Positions 34,925-44,102 of a stretch of DNA of 50,680 nt are shown here, one piece after another. Every line of letters starts with the position of its first letter. Positions within the stretch are counted from its first letter, which is position 1. A program made the translations under genes and the position numbers. The notes beneath the pieces are model-generated. The model was not told the origin of the DNA, did not search any database, and saw only the letters and a program-made list of their open reading frames with translations. Source of the stretch: an uncultured Myxococcaceae bacterium (lineage in GTDB: Bacteria; Myxococcota_A; Polyangia; Polyangiales; Ga0077539); the NCBI GenBank assembly GCA_945952225.1, contig CAMFHP010000055.1, positions 1 to 50,680 on the forward strand. Direction: 5' to 3'.

Positions 34925-37146
34925 CGTGCTTCCTGTTCCGGGTCTCGCAGCACGAGGGCTTCGAGCGCGAGCACGCCGAGCACCGTGAGCGACACCGCCG
35001 CAAGCCCCCACGCGGGGAGCACCACCGACACCGCCACACCCGCCGCCGTACCCACCGCGCCCACGGTGAACGCGAGCAGCGCGCGCTCCCTCGCACGGCG
35101 CGCCATGCGCAGCGCCGCCGCCGCGTCGCGCAGGTCGTCGGAGGCGAGCGCCATCGCGGTCTCGGTGCCCGCACCGCCCGCCGCGTCGATCGAGATGGCC
35201 ACGTCGGCCGCCGCGAGGGCCGCACCATCGCGCGCGGGACGTCCCACGACGGCCACGCCGTGTCCCACTTCGGAGAGCGCGCGCACCACCGACGCGCGCT
35301 CCTCGGGGAGCACCTCGGGGCGCAGGTTCGCCACGTCGAGCATCGCGCCGATGGACTCCACCGTCGCGCGGCTCGCGCCGCCCACGAGGGCCACGTCGTA
35401 GCCCGCATCGATCATGGCCTGCACCGCGCTTCGCACCTCGGTGCGCACGGCGTCTTCGAAGCCCAGCACCGCTTCGACACGTCCATCGATGGCGACGAAC
35501 ACCGCCGTGCGGCCCGCGCCCTCGATGGCGCCCGCGATGTCTTCGGCCGTCGCCACGCTCACGCCCTCGGCGAGCAGGAGCCGTCGGTTGCCCACGAGCA
35601 CGGGATCGCCCGCGGCGCTCACGGCGGTGATCCCCTGGCCCGGCACCACCGCGGGGCGACGGATGTTTTCGAGGCGCAATCCCCGACGCGCGACGGCCTC
35701 GGTGAGCGCGCGCGCGATGGGATCGGTCGCGGCGGCCTCTTCGACCGCGGCGGCCGTGGCGATGATCTCGTTCTCGCTGCGGTTGCCGAGCGAGACCACC
35801 TCGGTGAGTTCGAGCCGTCCGCGCGTGACCGTGCCGCGGAGGCAGAGCGCGACGACACCGAGGCGCGCGGCGGATTCCACGCTGGCCGCGTCGCGAAACA
35901 CGATGCCCCGATGGGCCGCGGCCACGAGCGCTTCGAGGAAGGGGAGTTCCACCACCGGCGCGAGGAGCGCGCAGGGCGTGAGGGCCAGCGTGCACGCGGC
36001 GGCGAGGAGTCCGTCGCCGTTGGTCCAGAGGGCGTGCGCTGCGGCCGCGGCGATGGCGATGACGGCCGCGGCGAAGGGCAGTCGCGGCGCGAGCGCGCGG
36101 TTGAGCTTCACGAGCCGCGGCGCCGAGGGCGTGTCGTGAATGAGCCGCGCGAGGCGGGCCCAGGCCACCTCGTCGCCCGCGCGCGTCGCGAGCACACGGA
36201 GGCTCCCATCGAGCACGGTCGCACCCGCGAGCACGGTGTCGCCCGCGCTGCGCCGTCGGAGCTCGGTGGCGCCGGGCCACAGCCGCACGCTCGCCTCGCC
36301 GTCGCGCACCACGCCGTCGACGGGCACCACCGCGCCGTGCGTGACGATCACCTCGGCGCCTGCGCGCAGCCGTGATGCGTCGATGGTCTCTCCCTCGTCG
36401 GTGCCCTCGCCGCGCGGGATGCGGGCCGTGTGCGCGAGGGCGTTGCGCAGCGAGGTGACCCGCGCGTTGCCCGCGGCGCGTCGCGCGCGCGCGGCCCACG
36501 ACACCACCGGACCGACGGCCGCGAGGAGCGTCGCTTCACGGAGCGAGGCGGGCACGAACTCGCCCGCCGTGCGCATCGCGTCGACGAAGGGGAGCAGCGC
36601 GCCCACGAGCGCGGCCACGTGCGCGAGGAGTCCGGGTTGACGGAGCGCGCGCGCGGTCTCGCGTGCGGCGTTGCCGAGGCCCGCGAGGGCGCAGAGCGTG
36701 AGCAGCACCACGCGCACGCCGAGGGGGAGCGACGACACGCCCGCGAAGAGCGCGGCCACCACCGCGGAGGAGAGCGCCACCGCGGGGGCCACCGGGTCGA
36801 TGAGCTCGTCGGCGCCCTGCGAGCGCGCGCGCGCGTCGTCGTCGTCGGTGCCGGGGGCGCGGAGCGTTCCGTCGAGCACACCCGCAGGGAGCGATTCGAG
36901 GGGGATGCCCAGCATGGCCATGGTCTCGGCCACCGTGGGCTTGTCGGGTCGCGCGGCGCGCGTCGAGACCCGCGGGCGCATGAGGGCCGGGCGTCCGCGC
37001 TCGCGGCACTCGCGGGAGCAGTAGAACCGATAGCGCTCGCGGATCACCGCCACCTGCGGCGCGCGCACCGGGTCGACGGGCACGTGGCACGTCGCGCAGG
37101 GCACGCGGTCGGGAATCTCCAGGGTCGGTGCGAGCTCGTCGGCCAT
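34921..37146 (-). CDS. Degenerate P1B-type ATPase homologue (pseudoenzyme) with zinc-ribbon-like N-terminus
   Basis: 741 residues. The N-terminus (about 15-50) has CATC and FYCSREC, a YHS/TRASH-like metal site (Cys17, Cys20, Cys43, Cys47). The rest keeps the heavy-metal P-type ATPase layout: membrane pairs near 120-160 and 172-215, actuator domain 230-345, helices at 355-410, P/N domains 425-660 and two C-terminal helices 690-735. Catalytic motifs are altered throughout: GES becomes GAT (292-294), CPC becomes TPC (390-392), DKTGTLT becomes CLRGTVT (435-441, phosphoacceptor Asp lost), HP becomes DP (475-476), TGD becomes VGG, and GDGxND becomes GRPARD (635-640). The frame is open and codon use is normal, so it is a maintained protein, not a decayed gene. 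It cannot pump by the known mechanism. Coupled to the Nudix gene. Confidence 0.88.
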   Translation of the reverse strand: MADELAPTLEIPDRVPCATCHVPVDPVRAPQVAVIRERYRFYCSRECRERGRPALMRPRVSTRAARPDKPTVAETMAMLGIPLESLPAGVLDGTLRAPGTDDDDARARSQGADELIDPVAPAVALSSAVVAALFAGVSSLPLGVRVVLLTLCALAGLGNAARETARALRQPGLLAHVAALVGALLPFVDAMRTAGEFVPASLREATLLAAVGPVVSWAARARRAAGNARVTSLRNALAHTARIPRGEGTDEGETIDASRLRAGAEVIVTHGAVVPVDGVVRDGEASVRLWPGATELRRRSAGDTVLAGATVLDGSLRVLATRAGDEVAWARLARLIHDTPSAPRLVKLNRALAPRLPFAAAVIAIAAAAAHALWTNGDGLLAAACTLALTPCALLAPVVELPFLEALVAAAHRGIVFRDAASVESAARLGVVALCLRGTVTRGRLELTEVVSLGNRSENEIIATAAAVEEAAATDPIARALTEAVARRGLRLENIRRPAVVPGQGITAVSAAGDPVLVGNRRLLLAEGVSVATAEDIAGAIEGAGRTAVFVAIDGRVEAVLGFEDAVRTEVRSAVQAMIDAGYDVALVGGASRATVESIGAMLDVANLRPEVLPEERASVVRALSEVGHGVAVVGRPARDGAALAAADVAISIDAAGGAGTETAMALASDDLRDAAAALRMARRARERALLAFTVGAVGTAAGVAVSVVLPAWGLAAVSLTVLGVLALEALVLRDPEQEAR

Positions 37147-37243
37147 CGGGGGAGGTGCGGGGCGGCGCTACATACACCACCGCGCGCCGCGGAGGCGAAC
37201 GTCGCACATCGTGACATTCTCCGTCCGCGTGGGGAGGGGAGGC

Positions 37244-39211
37244 TCAGGGGGCCGTGTAGAAGGGCTGCGTGAACGTGTTGCCGAGCACGGTCATGGTCGT
37301 CACCCCGGTGTCGCGCCACACGAAGGGCATCGAGGGCGTGTCGCTCGCGGGGCTGTGCGTGGCCGTGTTGCCGAGCACCAGCACGCCGCCGCTCGCGGGG
37401 GTGGTTCCGATGCCGAAGAACTCCGACGCGCCGAAGACCGCGATGGCGCCGCGGCCGCGCGCGGAGCGGGGGCCGACGTTGAGGTCGGTGAGGGTGTTGC
37501 CGCGCAGCACGATCGAGGTGCCCGACACTTCGACGCCCGACTGCGCCCGCGCGAAGGTGTTGTTGCGCACGGTGAGGTTGCGCACGCGGCGGGCCCACAC
37601 GGGGTTGAGCCCCACGACGTTGTCACCGTCGGGGCCGACGCCCGTCCAGCGGTTGCCCTCGACGAGCACGTCGTCGACGACGAAGGGCTGCCACGCGTTG
37701 TCGTTCCACGCGCCGTAGTTGGTGGTCGCAGGGTCGCCCGTTGTGACGATGGCGACTCCGTACGTCGAGCCTTCGAGTGTGTTGTTCGCGACGGTCACAT
37801 GCTCCATGGGGCGAACCACAGCGCACGCCGCGGACGATGTGCTGAGGTCCTGCCCGCCCAGGAGGATGGCGCCCTGGTACGAGAGCAGGCTGCGCGCGGC
37901 AGAGGTCACCGTGTTGCCCGTGATCTCGACGTTGCGAATCGCGCCGTAGGGCGAGGGGGCGCTCGCGGCGCATCCCTCGGTGGGGCGGGAGAATGTGACC
38001 GGACGCGCGCGCACCGCGATGCCCGTGCTGAAGGTGCGACGGATCACGTTGTCGGCGATCACCAGGTCTTCGACGGGCCGCGTGGTGCCGGACCACGGGC
38101 CGTTCACGACGAAGAGGCCCGCGAAGTTCTCGATGGTGTTCTGCGCGATGCGCACGCGACGGTCGGCCTGTACGTAGACCGCGTGCTTCAAGTCGACGGC
38201 GGGCGCCTCCGCGGGCGTCGCGGGCGCGAGGAAGGTGTTGCCCTCGACGAAGAAGCACTGCGAGCTGCCGGGGGTGGTTCCGCTGCGAAGGTCGACGGGC
38301 CACGAGGTGTTGACCGTGAGGTTCACGAAGCGGTTGTTCTGCACGCGGAGGTTCTCGCGCGGCGCCACCGTGCCCTCCTCGTTGTGGAACTTGATGTCGC
38401 TCTGGCGCGCGTGCGTGTTGCGATGGTCGAACTCGAAGCCCTCGATCACCACGTCGTGCAGCGACGTCACGGCGTCGGCGCCGAAGATGGGGAGCTCGCT
38501 CGCAGGGTCCGCGCGGCGGATCACGGCCCGTGCGCTCCCGCTCGTGAGTCCGCGTACGGTGAGCCTGCTGTAGACCGTGGCGCGCGCACGAGCGAGGTAC
38601 ACACCCGCGGGGAACTCCACCCGACACGCGCCCGATGGGAGGTTCTCCCAGCCGACCCACGGCGAGGCGTCGGTGCCCTCTCCGCCCGTGGGCGTCACCG
38701 TCACCGCCGTCGCACACGCAGGGATCGCGTCGCACATCGCGATCGAGGCCGAGGGTGATCGCGCGCCCGTCGCCAACAGTTCGGGCGTCGCTGCGTCGGT
38801 GGGCGTCGCTGCGTCGGTGGGCGTCGCTGCGTCGGTGGGCGTCGATACGTCGGTGGGCGTCGCTGCGTCGGTGGGCGTCGCTGCATCGACGGGCGTCACT
38901 GCATCGACGGGCGTCGCTGCGTCGGCGGGCGGCATCATCACGTCGGTGGGCGTCGCTGCGTCGGTGGGCGGCATCATCACGTCGCTCGGTGGCATTGCAT
39001 CGTCACGCGATGGATTCTGGTCGGTCGGAATCTCTCGCGCGTCGGAGTCCACACCGCCATCGGTGGCGCTGTCGGGGGTCACGTTCGCGTCGGAGGCGGC
39101 GTCGGTGCTCGCATCGGGCTGCATCCACGGGGCGTCGAGGTCGGCGCAGGCGGCCGACGAGAGCGAGAGGCAGAGCGCGAGAGCGGCGTTGCGGTGCAGG
39201 ATCGTTCGCAT
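37244..39211 (-). CDS. Right-handed beta-helix lipoprotein
   Basis: 655 residues, AGGAG well placed before the ATG. Lipoprotein signal MRTILHRNAALALCLSLSSAAC. Residues about 30-150 are a low-complexity linker of repeated TPTDAA hexapeptides encoded by an 18-bp minisatellite. The remainder (about 190-655) is a parallel beta-helix of the pectate-lyase type, shown by repeated N-N-x-F/I and G-N-T units: VQNNRFVNLTVN, VEGNTFLAP, IAQNTIENFAG, IADNVIRRTFS, ITGNTVTSAA, VANNTLEGSTYG, VEGNRWTG, VRNNTFARAQSG, LRGNTLTDLN and LGNTFTQPF. Such proteins bind or cleave polysaccharide; no clear catalytic cluster is seen. Monocistronic. Confidence 0.85.
   Translation of the reverse strand: MRTILHRNAALALCLSLSSAACADLDAPWMQPDASTDAASDANVTPDSATDGGVDSDAREIPTDQNPSRDDAMPPSDVMMPPTDAATPTDVMMPPADAATPVDAVTPVDAATPTDAATPTDVSTPTDAATPTDAATPTDAATPELLATGARSPSASIAMCDAIPACATAVTVTPTGGEGTDASPWVGWENLPSGACRVEFPAGVYLARARATVYSRLTVRGLTSGSARAVIRRADPASELPIFGADAVTSLHDVVIEGFEFDHRNTHARQSDIKFHNEEGTVAPRENLRVQNNRFVNLTVNTSWPVDLRSGTTPGSSQCFFVEGNTFLAPATPAEAPAVDLKHAVYVQADRRVRIAQNTIENFAGLFVVNGPWSGTTRPVEDLVIADNVIRRTFSTGIAVRARPVTFSRPTEGCAASAPSPYGAIRNVEITGNTVTSAARSLLSYQGAILLGGQDLSTSSAACAVVRPMEHVTVANNTLEGSTYGVAIVTTGDPATTNYGAWNDNAWQPFVVDDVLVEGNRWTGVGPDGDNVVGLNPVWARRVRNLTVRNNTFARAQSGVEVSGTSIVLRGNTLTDLNVGPRSARGRGAIAVFGASEFFGIGTTPASGGVLVLGNTATHSPASDTPSMPFVWRDTGVTTMTVLGNTFTQPFYTAP
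38781..38990 (-). repeat. 18-bp coding minisatellite
   Basis: About eleven units start at 38781, 38799, 38817, 38835, 38853, 38871, 38889, 38907, 38925, 38946 and 38964. Most are GGGCGTCGCTGCGTCGGT with single-base variants; two are longer variants carrying GGCATCATCACG. In the coding frame of the minus strand most read ATPTDA. Unit length is a multiple of three, so copy-number change keeps the gene in frame. Confidence 0.88.
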
Positions 39212-39264
39212 GAGAGACAGCTCCTTCGAATGGATCGGGTGACGATTGAATCGGGGTGGGACGC

Positions 39265-40311
39265 TCAGAAGCGGGCGCCGCAGGTCACGCCCGCGCCCGT
39301 CGGGGCGCAGCGGAAGGCGCGGTCGCCGGGGGCGCTCGCGGGCGCCGTGGCCCACAGGATCGCCGTGGTGATTCCGAGCACCCCGGCGGCGGCGAAGCCC
39401 GCGTACATCCACGGGCGCAGCGCGTAGACGTCGTCGTAGCGCGCGCGGCAGCTCGCATCGGTGCCGCCCTGCTCGCAGCCCGCGTCGTGGTAGGCCCGCG
39501 TCGCGCCGTCGTGGAGCACCGTCGCGCCGATGCCCACGCCGAGCGCGGTCGTGGCGAGCGTGAGCGCGACCCATCCCGCGGGGCGCTGCCACGGCGTGCT
39601 CGTGGCCGTCGTGAGGCGGGGCGTGAGCACCAGCGGCACAGGCGCGGGCGCGGGCGCCGGCGCGGGCGGCTGCACGGTCACCACGAGGGTGGCCGTTCCG
39701 TTCGGCGCGGTGCGGGACTGCGCGGTGGCGTCGGGTTCGGCGGGCGCGCGGGGCACGAGCGCGACCTCTTCGCGCGTGAGCACACCGGGCTCGATGCGCA
39801 GCACGCGCGTGGCCGACACGTAGCCCGCGGCGGTCACCTCCACCGTCGCCGTGCCCACGAGGGCGCGCACCTCGGACTCCATGGGCCACGGGGCCACGGT
39901 CTGTCCGTTGATGCGCACCTCGCCGCGCGCGCCGCGTCCCGTGACGAGCAGCGTGCCGAGGTGGTCGGCGATGCGCGCGAGCTCGCGGTGCAGGGCCGGT
40001 GCGTTCGCGCGGATCCACGCGTCGTCGGGCGTGCGGAGCGCCTCGCGAACGTGCGCGTCGGCGTCGAGCCAGCGTCCGAGCGCGGCCTCGGTGAGCCCGA
40101 GGCGTGCGAGGGTGCGCGGGAGGTGGCAGCGCGTCCATCCGTCTTCGAAGCGCGCGCGGGCCTCGTCGTGGCGGCCCTCTCGGTTGGCGCGTTGCGCGTC
40201 GCGCTCGATCTGGTCGAGCACGGGGAGGTCGCACGCCTGCTGGGCCTGCGAGGTCGTGGGCAGTGCGCAGAGCGCGGCCGCGAGCGTCGCGGCAGATACG
40301 GTGCGGATCAT
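39265..40311 (-). CDS. PEGA-like domain protein with TPR-like N-terminus
   Basis: 348 residues from the ATG at 40311. Signal peptide (MIRTVSAATLAAALCALPTT, cut near SQA-QQ). Residues about 25-110 are helical and TPR-like (RANREGRHDEARARFEDGWT; LARLGLTEAALGRWLDAD). A PEGA-type beta-domain follows (LLVTGRGARGEVRINGQTV; VEVTAAGYVSATRVLRIEPG). After a Pro/Ala linker come two membrane segments (WVALTLATTALGVGIGATV and YAGFAAAGVLGITTAILWA). This gene sits 97 bases downstream of the Ser/Thr kinase on the same strand, a common arrangement in myxobacteria, where PEGA proteins accompany kinases. Role in signalling is inferred only. Confidence 0.75.
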   Translation of the reverse strand: MIRTVSAATLAAALCALPTTSQAQQACDLPVLDQIERDAQRANREGRHDEARARFEDGWTRCHLPRTLARLGLTEAALGRWLDADAHVREALRTPDDAWIRANAPALHRELARIADHLGTLLVTGRGARGEVRINGQTVAPWPMESEVRALVGTATVEVTAAGYVSATRVLRIEPGVLTREEVALVPRAPAEPDATAQSRTAPNGTATLVVTVQPPAPAPAPAPVPLVLTPRLTTATSTPWQRPAGWVALTLATTALGVGIGATVLHDGATRAYHDAGCEQGGTDASCRARYDDVYALRPWMYAGFAAAGVLGITTAILWATAPASAPGDRAFRCAPTGAGVTCGARF

Positions 40312-40408
40312 CGGTTCCCCCGGAGCGCGCGGTCGACGGTGTGAGCGTCGGCGCGCGGTGATGCGGTGTCGCGAGGGGCCCTTCCGCAAGGGCGATGCCG
40401 CGATGGGG

Positions 40409-41761
40409 CTACAGCCCGAGGTCGACGCCGTTGGGGCCGATCACGCGCACCCGCGCAGGGCGCCGCGAAATCACGGCGCGTGCGGGCGGGTCGGGGCGGA
40501 CGACGCTCCGTCGGGCGGGGGCCGCGGTTGACGACGAGTCGTCGACAGGTGACGACGCTTCGACAGGGGCCGCGGGGCGCGCGACGACCGCGGGAGCGGG
40601 GGCCACGACCGCGGGCGCAGGGCGGAGCGCGCGCGCTTCGCGTGGGGTGTCGACGCTCCGTCGGCGGAGGGCGACGAGGGCCGCGCAGGCGAGCGCGACG
40701 GCGAGCGCGACGAGCGGGAGGGCGCGCGTGCGTTCGGGCTCCGCGGGGCGCGTCGAGGGGCGCGTGGCGGGCGCGAGGGTGCCGCCGGTGTGCGGGGGAG
40801 GATTCGTCGGAATGGGCTTCTGCGAAGGCGTTTCGAGGGACACCTCGGGCGCGTCGTCGGCGGGTGCTCCGTCGCGGGCGAAGCGTGCGCGGGTGCGCGC
40901 GTCGGCGAAGGGGAGCAGCGCGTCGGCGAAGGCGCGCACGGTCTCGAAGCGGTCGCGTGCCTCGCGCGAGAGGGCCCGTTGGAGCACCGCGGAGACGCCG
41001 GGCGGAAGGTCGGCGATGGCCTCGTCGGGCGGGATGTACCGACCGCGCACGATCGCGTGGAGGAGCTGCGGGAGCGTGTCGGCTTCGAAGGGCAGGCGCC
41101 CCGCGAGGCACTCGTAGAGGGTGACGGCGAGGGCGTATTGGTCCGACGCGGGCGAGGCGTTGGCGGCGCCCACGCAGAGCTCGGGGGCGAGGTACGCGGG
41201 CGTGCCGAGGAGCGCGTCGTCGGCGGTGAGCGCGGTGTGGGCGGCGGTCACGCGGGCGATGCCGAAGTCCACCACGACGGGGCGCAGGGAGCCGTCGGCG
41301 GTGCGCGCGATCATGAGGTTGGCGGGCTTGAGATCGCGGTGCACGAGCCCCGTCGCGTGGGCCGCGGAGACCGCCTCGCACACGGGGAGCAGCAGCGCGA
41401 GGGCCTCGGGGAGCGCGAGCCTTCCGCGCCGGTGGAGCAGCGCTTCGAGGTCTTCGCCGTCGAGGAATTCCATCACCAGGTAGGGCGCGCCGTGGTGCGT
41501 GTCGACGTCGATGACCCGCACGGCGTGGGGATGATCGAGCGCGGCGGTGGCCCTTCCCTCACGGAGAAAACGCGCGGTCACGTCGGCCCGTGCGGCGAAG
41601 CGCGGGAGCAGACGTTTGAGCGCCACCCGATGCCCGAGCGCGACGTGGCGCGCTTCAAACACTTCGGCCATGCCCCCGACGCCGAGACGGCGCACGAGGA
41701 CGTATCGCCCGACCCCATCCCCGGTCTCCCAGGGGGCGGGCTTCGCGTTCGCAGAGTTCAC
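40409..41761 (-). CDS. Hanks-type Ser/Thr protein kinase
   Basis: 450 residues from a GTG at 41761; the start is uncertain because no Shine-Dalgarno is evident, but it lies just before the kinase domain. Complete kinase motifs: GVGGMAEVFEA (Gly loop), Lys in VALKRLLP, HRDLKPANLM catalytic loop, DFGIAR, TPAYLAPE and DQYALAVTLYECLAG. A Pro/Ala-rich linker follows, then one transmembrane helix (LPLVALAVALACAALVAL) and a disordered exterior part ending RVRVIGPNGVDLGL, perhaps a remnant PEGA strand. Likely inner membrane with a cytoplasmic kinase. It starts 60 bases after the sigma-54 activator gene and precedes the PEGA-like gene. Confidence 0.95.
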   Translation of the reverse strand: MNSANAKPAPWETGDGVGRYVLVRRLGVGGMAEVFEARHVALGHRVALKRLLPRFAARADVTARFLREGRATAALDHPHAVRVIDVDTHHGAPYLVMEFLDGEDLEALLHRRGRLALPEALALLLPVCEAVSAAHATGLVHRDLKPANLMIARTADGSLRPVVVDFGIARVTAAHTALTADDALLGTPAYLAPELCVGAANASPASDQYALAVTLYECLAGRLPFEADTLPQLLHAIVRGRYIPPDEAIADLPPGVSAVLQRALSREARDRFETVRAFADALLPFADARTRARFARDGAPADDAPEVSLETPSQKPIPTNPPPHTGGTLAPATRPSTRPAEPERTRALPLVALAVALACAALVALRRRSVDTPREARALRPAPAVVAPAPAVVARPAAPVEASSPVDDSSSTAAPARRSVVRPDPPARAVISRRPARVRVIGPNGVDLGL

Positions 41762-41820
41762 GACGAGACACGGAGCACGAAGCGTGCGCGTGGACGCTGT
41801 GCACGCGCGTGCACGGGGAT

Positions 41821-43338
41821 CTAGCCGCCCGAGGCCTTCGGGGGCATGCGACTCGCGAGGGTGGTGCGCGGCACGCCGAGGTCGCGCGCGGCCTTCGAGA
41901 GCACGCCGCCGTGGTGGGCGAGGGCCTCGTCGAGCAGCGCGGCTTCTTCCTGTTCGAGCTGCGCGCGTCGCATCTGGAGCGACTGCCAGCGCGCGGCGAA
42001 GGGGGCCTGGCGATCGTCTTCGACGGGCGGAGGCGGTGTGCTCTCGGGCTCCATCGCGACGGTGAGCACGTCGGGGTCGAGGTGCTCGGGGGTGATCTCG
42101 TGGGGCACGGCGCCGGGACGCGCGCGCAGCCGCTCGACCGCGCGGGTGAGCAGCAGTTCGAACTGCCGCACGTTGCCCGGCCACGGGAGCCGCTCGGCCC
42201 GCAGCACCCGACGCGCCGCGAGCGAGAGCCGCACGGGCGCGCCCCGCGCGATGCGCGGCAGCAGGATCGACGCGAGGCCCGGAATGTCACCGCGACGCTC
42301 TCGCAGCGGCGGCACGCGGATCACCGTGCCCGCGAGGCGGTGGTAGAGGTCGGCGCGAAAGCGTCCCTCGCGCACGGCGCCTTCGAGGTCGCCGTTGGTG
42401 ACCGTGAGCAGCCGAACGCGCGCGCGCTTCGGGTCTTTGAGCTTGTGCCCGAGGGGGCGGTACGTGCCGAACTGCGTGAAGTCGAGCAGGAGCTGCTGCG
42501 CCACGAGGGGCATGTTGAGCACCTCGTCGAAGACCAGCACGCCGCCGTCGGCCTGCTCCACGAGGCCCTTGCGAAGCGTCGCGCCGGTGAACGCGTCGGG
42601 CTGATGGCCGAAGAGCTCGGAGGTGATGGTGTTGAGATCCTGCGAGGTGCCGAGCATCGCGCGCACGATCGGAGGGCGACCGATGCGTTCGGCGATGGCC
42701 TGCGCGAGGAGCGTCTTGCCCGTTCCCGTCTCGCCGAGCACGAGCACGGGGGCGGGGTGTTGCACCGCCGCGCTGATCTCGGGCAGCAGCGCGCGGAGGC
42801 CCGGCAGCGTGAGCAATGCGTCGAGCGAGGGAGGCGCCACGTCGGCGGGAACGGCCGACTCGCGGGGGCGAAACTCCGTGGGCGCGATGACGTCGGCGAA
42901 GAGCTCGGCGGCGCTCGCGATCACGTCGGTGCGCTCGGCGTGGGCGAGGTCGCGGAGCCGACGGAAATCCACGTAGAGGGCAGCGCGCGCGGGCGTGCCG
43001 ATGGGGGCGGCCACGGCGGCGAGGATGCCCAGCTCACGTGCGCTCGCGCGGGGCGCGGAGGAGGCCACGTCCCAGTGCTGCGCGCGGCCCGTGGAGAGCG
43101 CGCGCTCGACGAGGGAGCGGCTCACGTCTTCGAGCGCATCGACGGGGAGCACGTCGCGACGGTCGCGTCCGCGCCAGGGCGAGGCGGCCCCGGAGCTGTG
43201 CCCGAGGAACACCACCGCGCAGTCGGCGCGGAGCTCGTCGATCAGTGCCGCGAGTGCTTCATCCATGAAGGAATCGGCGTCGCAGCCGCCCTCCCAGAGC
43301 GCGCGGAGTTCGGGTTCGCGGGGCCACGGTGCGGTCAT
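41821..43338 (-). CDS. Sigma-54-dependent transcriptional activator
   Basis: 505 residues. N-terminal 160 residues look like a GAF sensor (ADCAVVFLGHSSGAASPWRG; LGILAAVAAPIGTPARAALY). The AAA+ domain follows, with Walker A GETGTGKT and Walker B GGVLVFDEV. The sigma-54-contacting loop reads ELFGHQPDAFTGA, with Asp (near residue 248) in place of the first Gly of GAFTGA. The C-terminus carries a Fis-type helix-turn-helix (LLDEALAHHGGVLSKAARDL, GVPRTTLASRM). It should activate RNA polymerase with sigma-54 in response to an unknown signal. No response-regulator domain. It precedes the Ser/Thr kinase and is likely in the same operon. Confidence 0.92.
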   Translation of the reverse strand: MTAPWPREPELRALWEGGCDADSFMDEALAALIDELRADCAVVFLGHSSGAASPWRGRDRRDVLPVDALEDVSRSLVERALSTGRAQHWDVASSAPRASARELGILAAVAAPIGTPARAALYVDFRRLRDLAHAERTDVIASAAELFADVIAPTEFRPRESAVPADVAPPSLDALLTLPGLRALLPEISAAVQHPAPVLVLGETGTGKTLLAQAIAERIGRPPIVRAMLGTSQDLNTITSELFGHQPDAFTGATLRKGLVEQADGGVLVFDEVLNMPLVAQQLLLDFTQFGTYRPLGHKLKDPKRARVRLLTVTNGDLEGAVREGRFRADLYHRLAGTVIRVPPLRERRGDIPGLASILLPRIARGAPVRLSLAARRVLRAERLPWPGNVRQFELLLTRAVERLRARPGAVPHEITPEHLDPDVLTVAMEPESTPPPPVEDDRQAPFAARWQSLQMRRAQLEQEEAALLDEALAHHGGVLSKAARDLGVPRTTLASRMPPKASGG

Positions 43339-43383
43339 GCGTCTCGCGTAGCTACCGCGAGACGCACGCCGCGGTCGAGACCC

Positions 43384-43809
43384 TCACGCGTCGAGGGGCG
43401 TCGCGGCCACACGCACCTGAATCCGTCCGCGGTTCTCGAGCGGGAGCTGCCCGTTCGCCGCGAGGTTCAGCACGGCGCCCGCGATGAGCTCTCCGCCATT
43501 CTCCATGAGCTCGAACGACACGGAGCCCTTGCCGCTCTCGTCAGGGTTCGGGGCGTTGTCGTGCTCGACCGCCGCGAGACGCACGTTCGCCACGCGAATC
43601 TCGTTCGCCCCGACCTCGACGACGCCGATGCGACGGTTGAGCGCCTTGACTCCTCCGACGGGCAGCGAGGTCTCGCCGCCGAACAGAGGCCACACGATGC
43701 CCGTGCCGCCGACCAGCGAGGCCGTGCCCGTGAGCTCGAAGGCCCCCTCGATGGGGCCCTGGCTGCGCACCATGCGAACGTCGAGGAGCTTGATTTCGAA
43801 ACGTGCCAT
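43384..43809 (-). CDS. Unknown protein, 141 residues
   Basis: No family recognised. Starts MARFEIKLLDVRMVRSQGPI, with GGAGA eight bases upstream. Compact, soluble, beta-rich pattern (AFELTGTASLVGGTGIVWPL; GANEIRVANVRLAAVEHDN; ELIAGAVLNLAANGQLPL; GRIQVRVAAT) and no export signal. It looks like a single beta-sandwich or jelly-roll domain. It precedes the sigma-54 activator by 45 bases on the same strand, so it may belong to that signalling operon. Confidence 0.68.
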   Translation of the reverse strand: MARFEIKLLDVRMVRSQGPIEGAFELTGTASLVGGTGIVWPLFGGETSLPVGGVKALNRRIGVVEVGANEIRVANVRLAAVEHDNAPNPDESGKGSVSFELMENGGELIAGAVLNLAANGQLPLENRGRIQVRVAATPLDA

Positions 43810-44102
43810 GACAGGTCTCCAGTGCCGGGGAGGGATGGGGTGACGGCGTGTCGACCCGTGTCGCAGCGCCGTGTGCTTCCCCCGACGGGAGACGCTCAAC
43901 TCAACGTCTGTGCCAGCGCGCGCATCGCGCGAACTCCCTGAAAACAAGCTCGTTGCGCGTGCCGTGGTGATCTGTGGGGGAGGGCGCTGCGCGCGCGGTG
44001 ACGACGGGTCGTCGACAGGGGCGCGGCACAAGCACGTATCGCCGCGGCGGTCGCCCGACGTAGAGTCCGGGGCCTCCACTCGTTCGAAGGGACAGACGAC
44101 GC
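43810..44102. other. Divergent intergenic region
   Basis: A 293-base gap between the unknown minus-strand gene and the acyltransferase. It contains an inverted repeat GACGACGGGTCGTC (44000-44013), a perfect 6-bp dyad around GG that could serve as an operator, and GTAGAGT shortly before the acyltransferase start. No convincing -35/-10 pair and no credible small gene were found. Confidence 0.45.

Noticed and set aside
38781-38990. Regular 18-bp repeats that could be mistaken for a CRISPR array.
   Set aside because: Units are contiguous with no unique spacers and stay in frame within a coding region.
44000-44019. A 20-base stretch nearly identical (19/20) to 40530-40549 inside the kinase gene, containing a dyad.
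   Set aside because: One such near-match is about what chance gives in a 50-kb sequence of this GC content, and one copy is coding.
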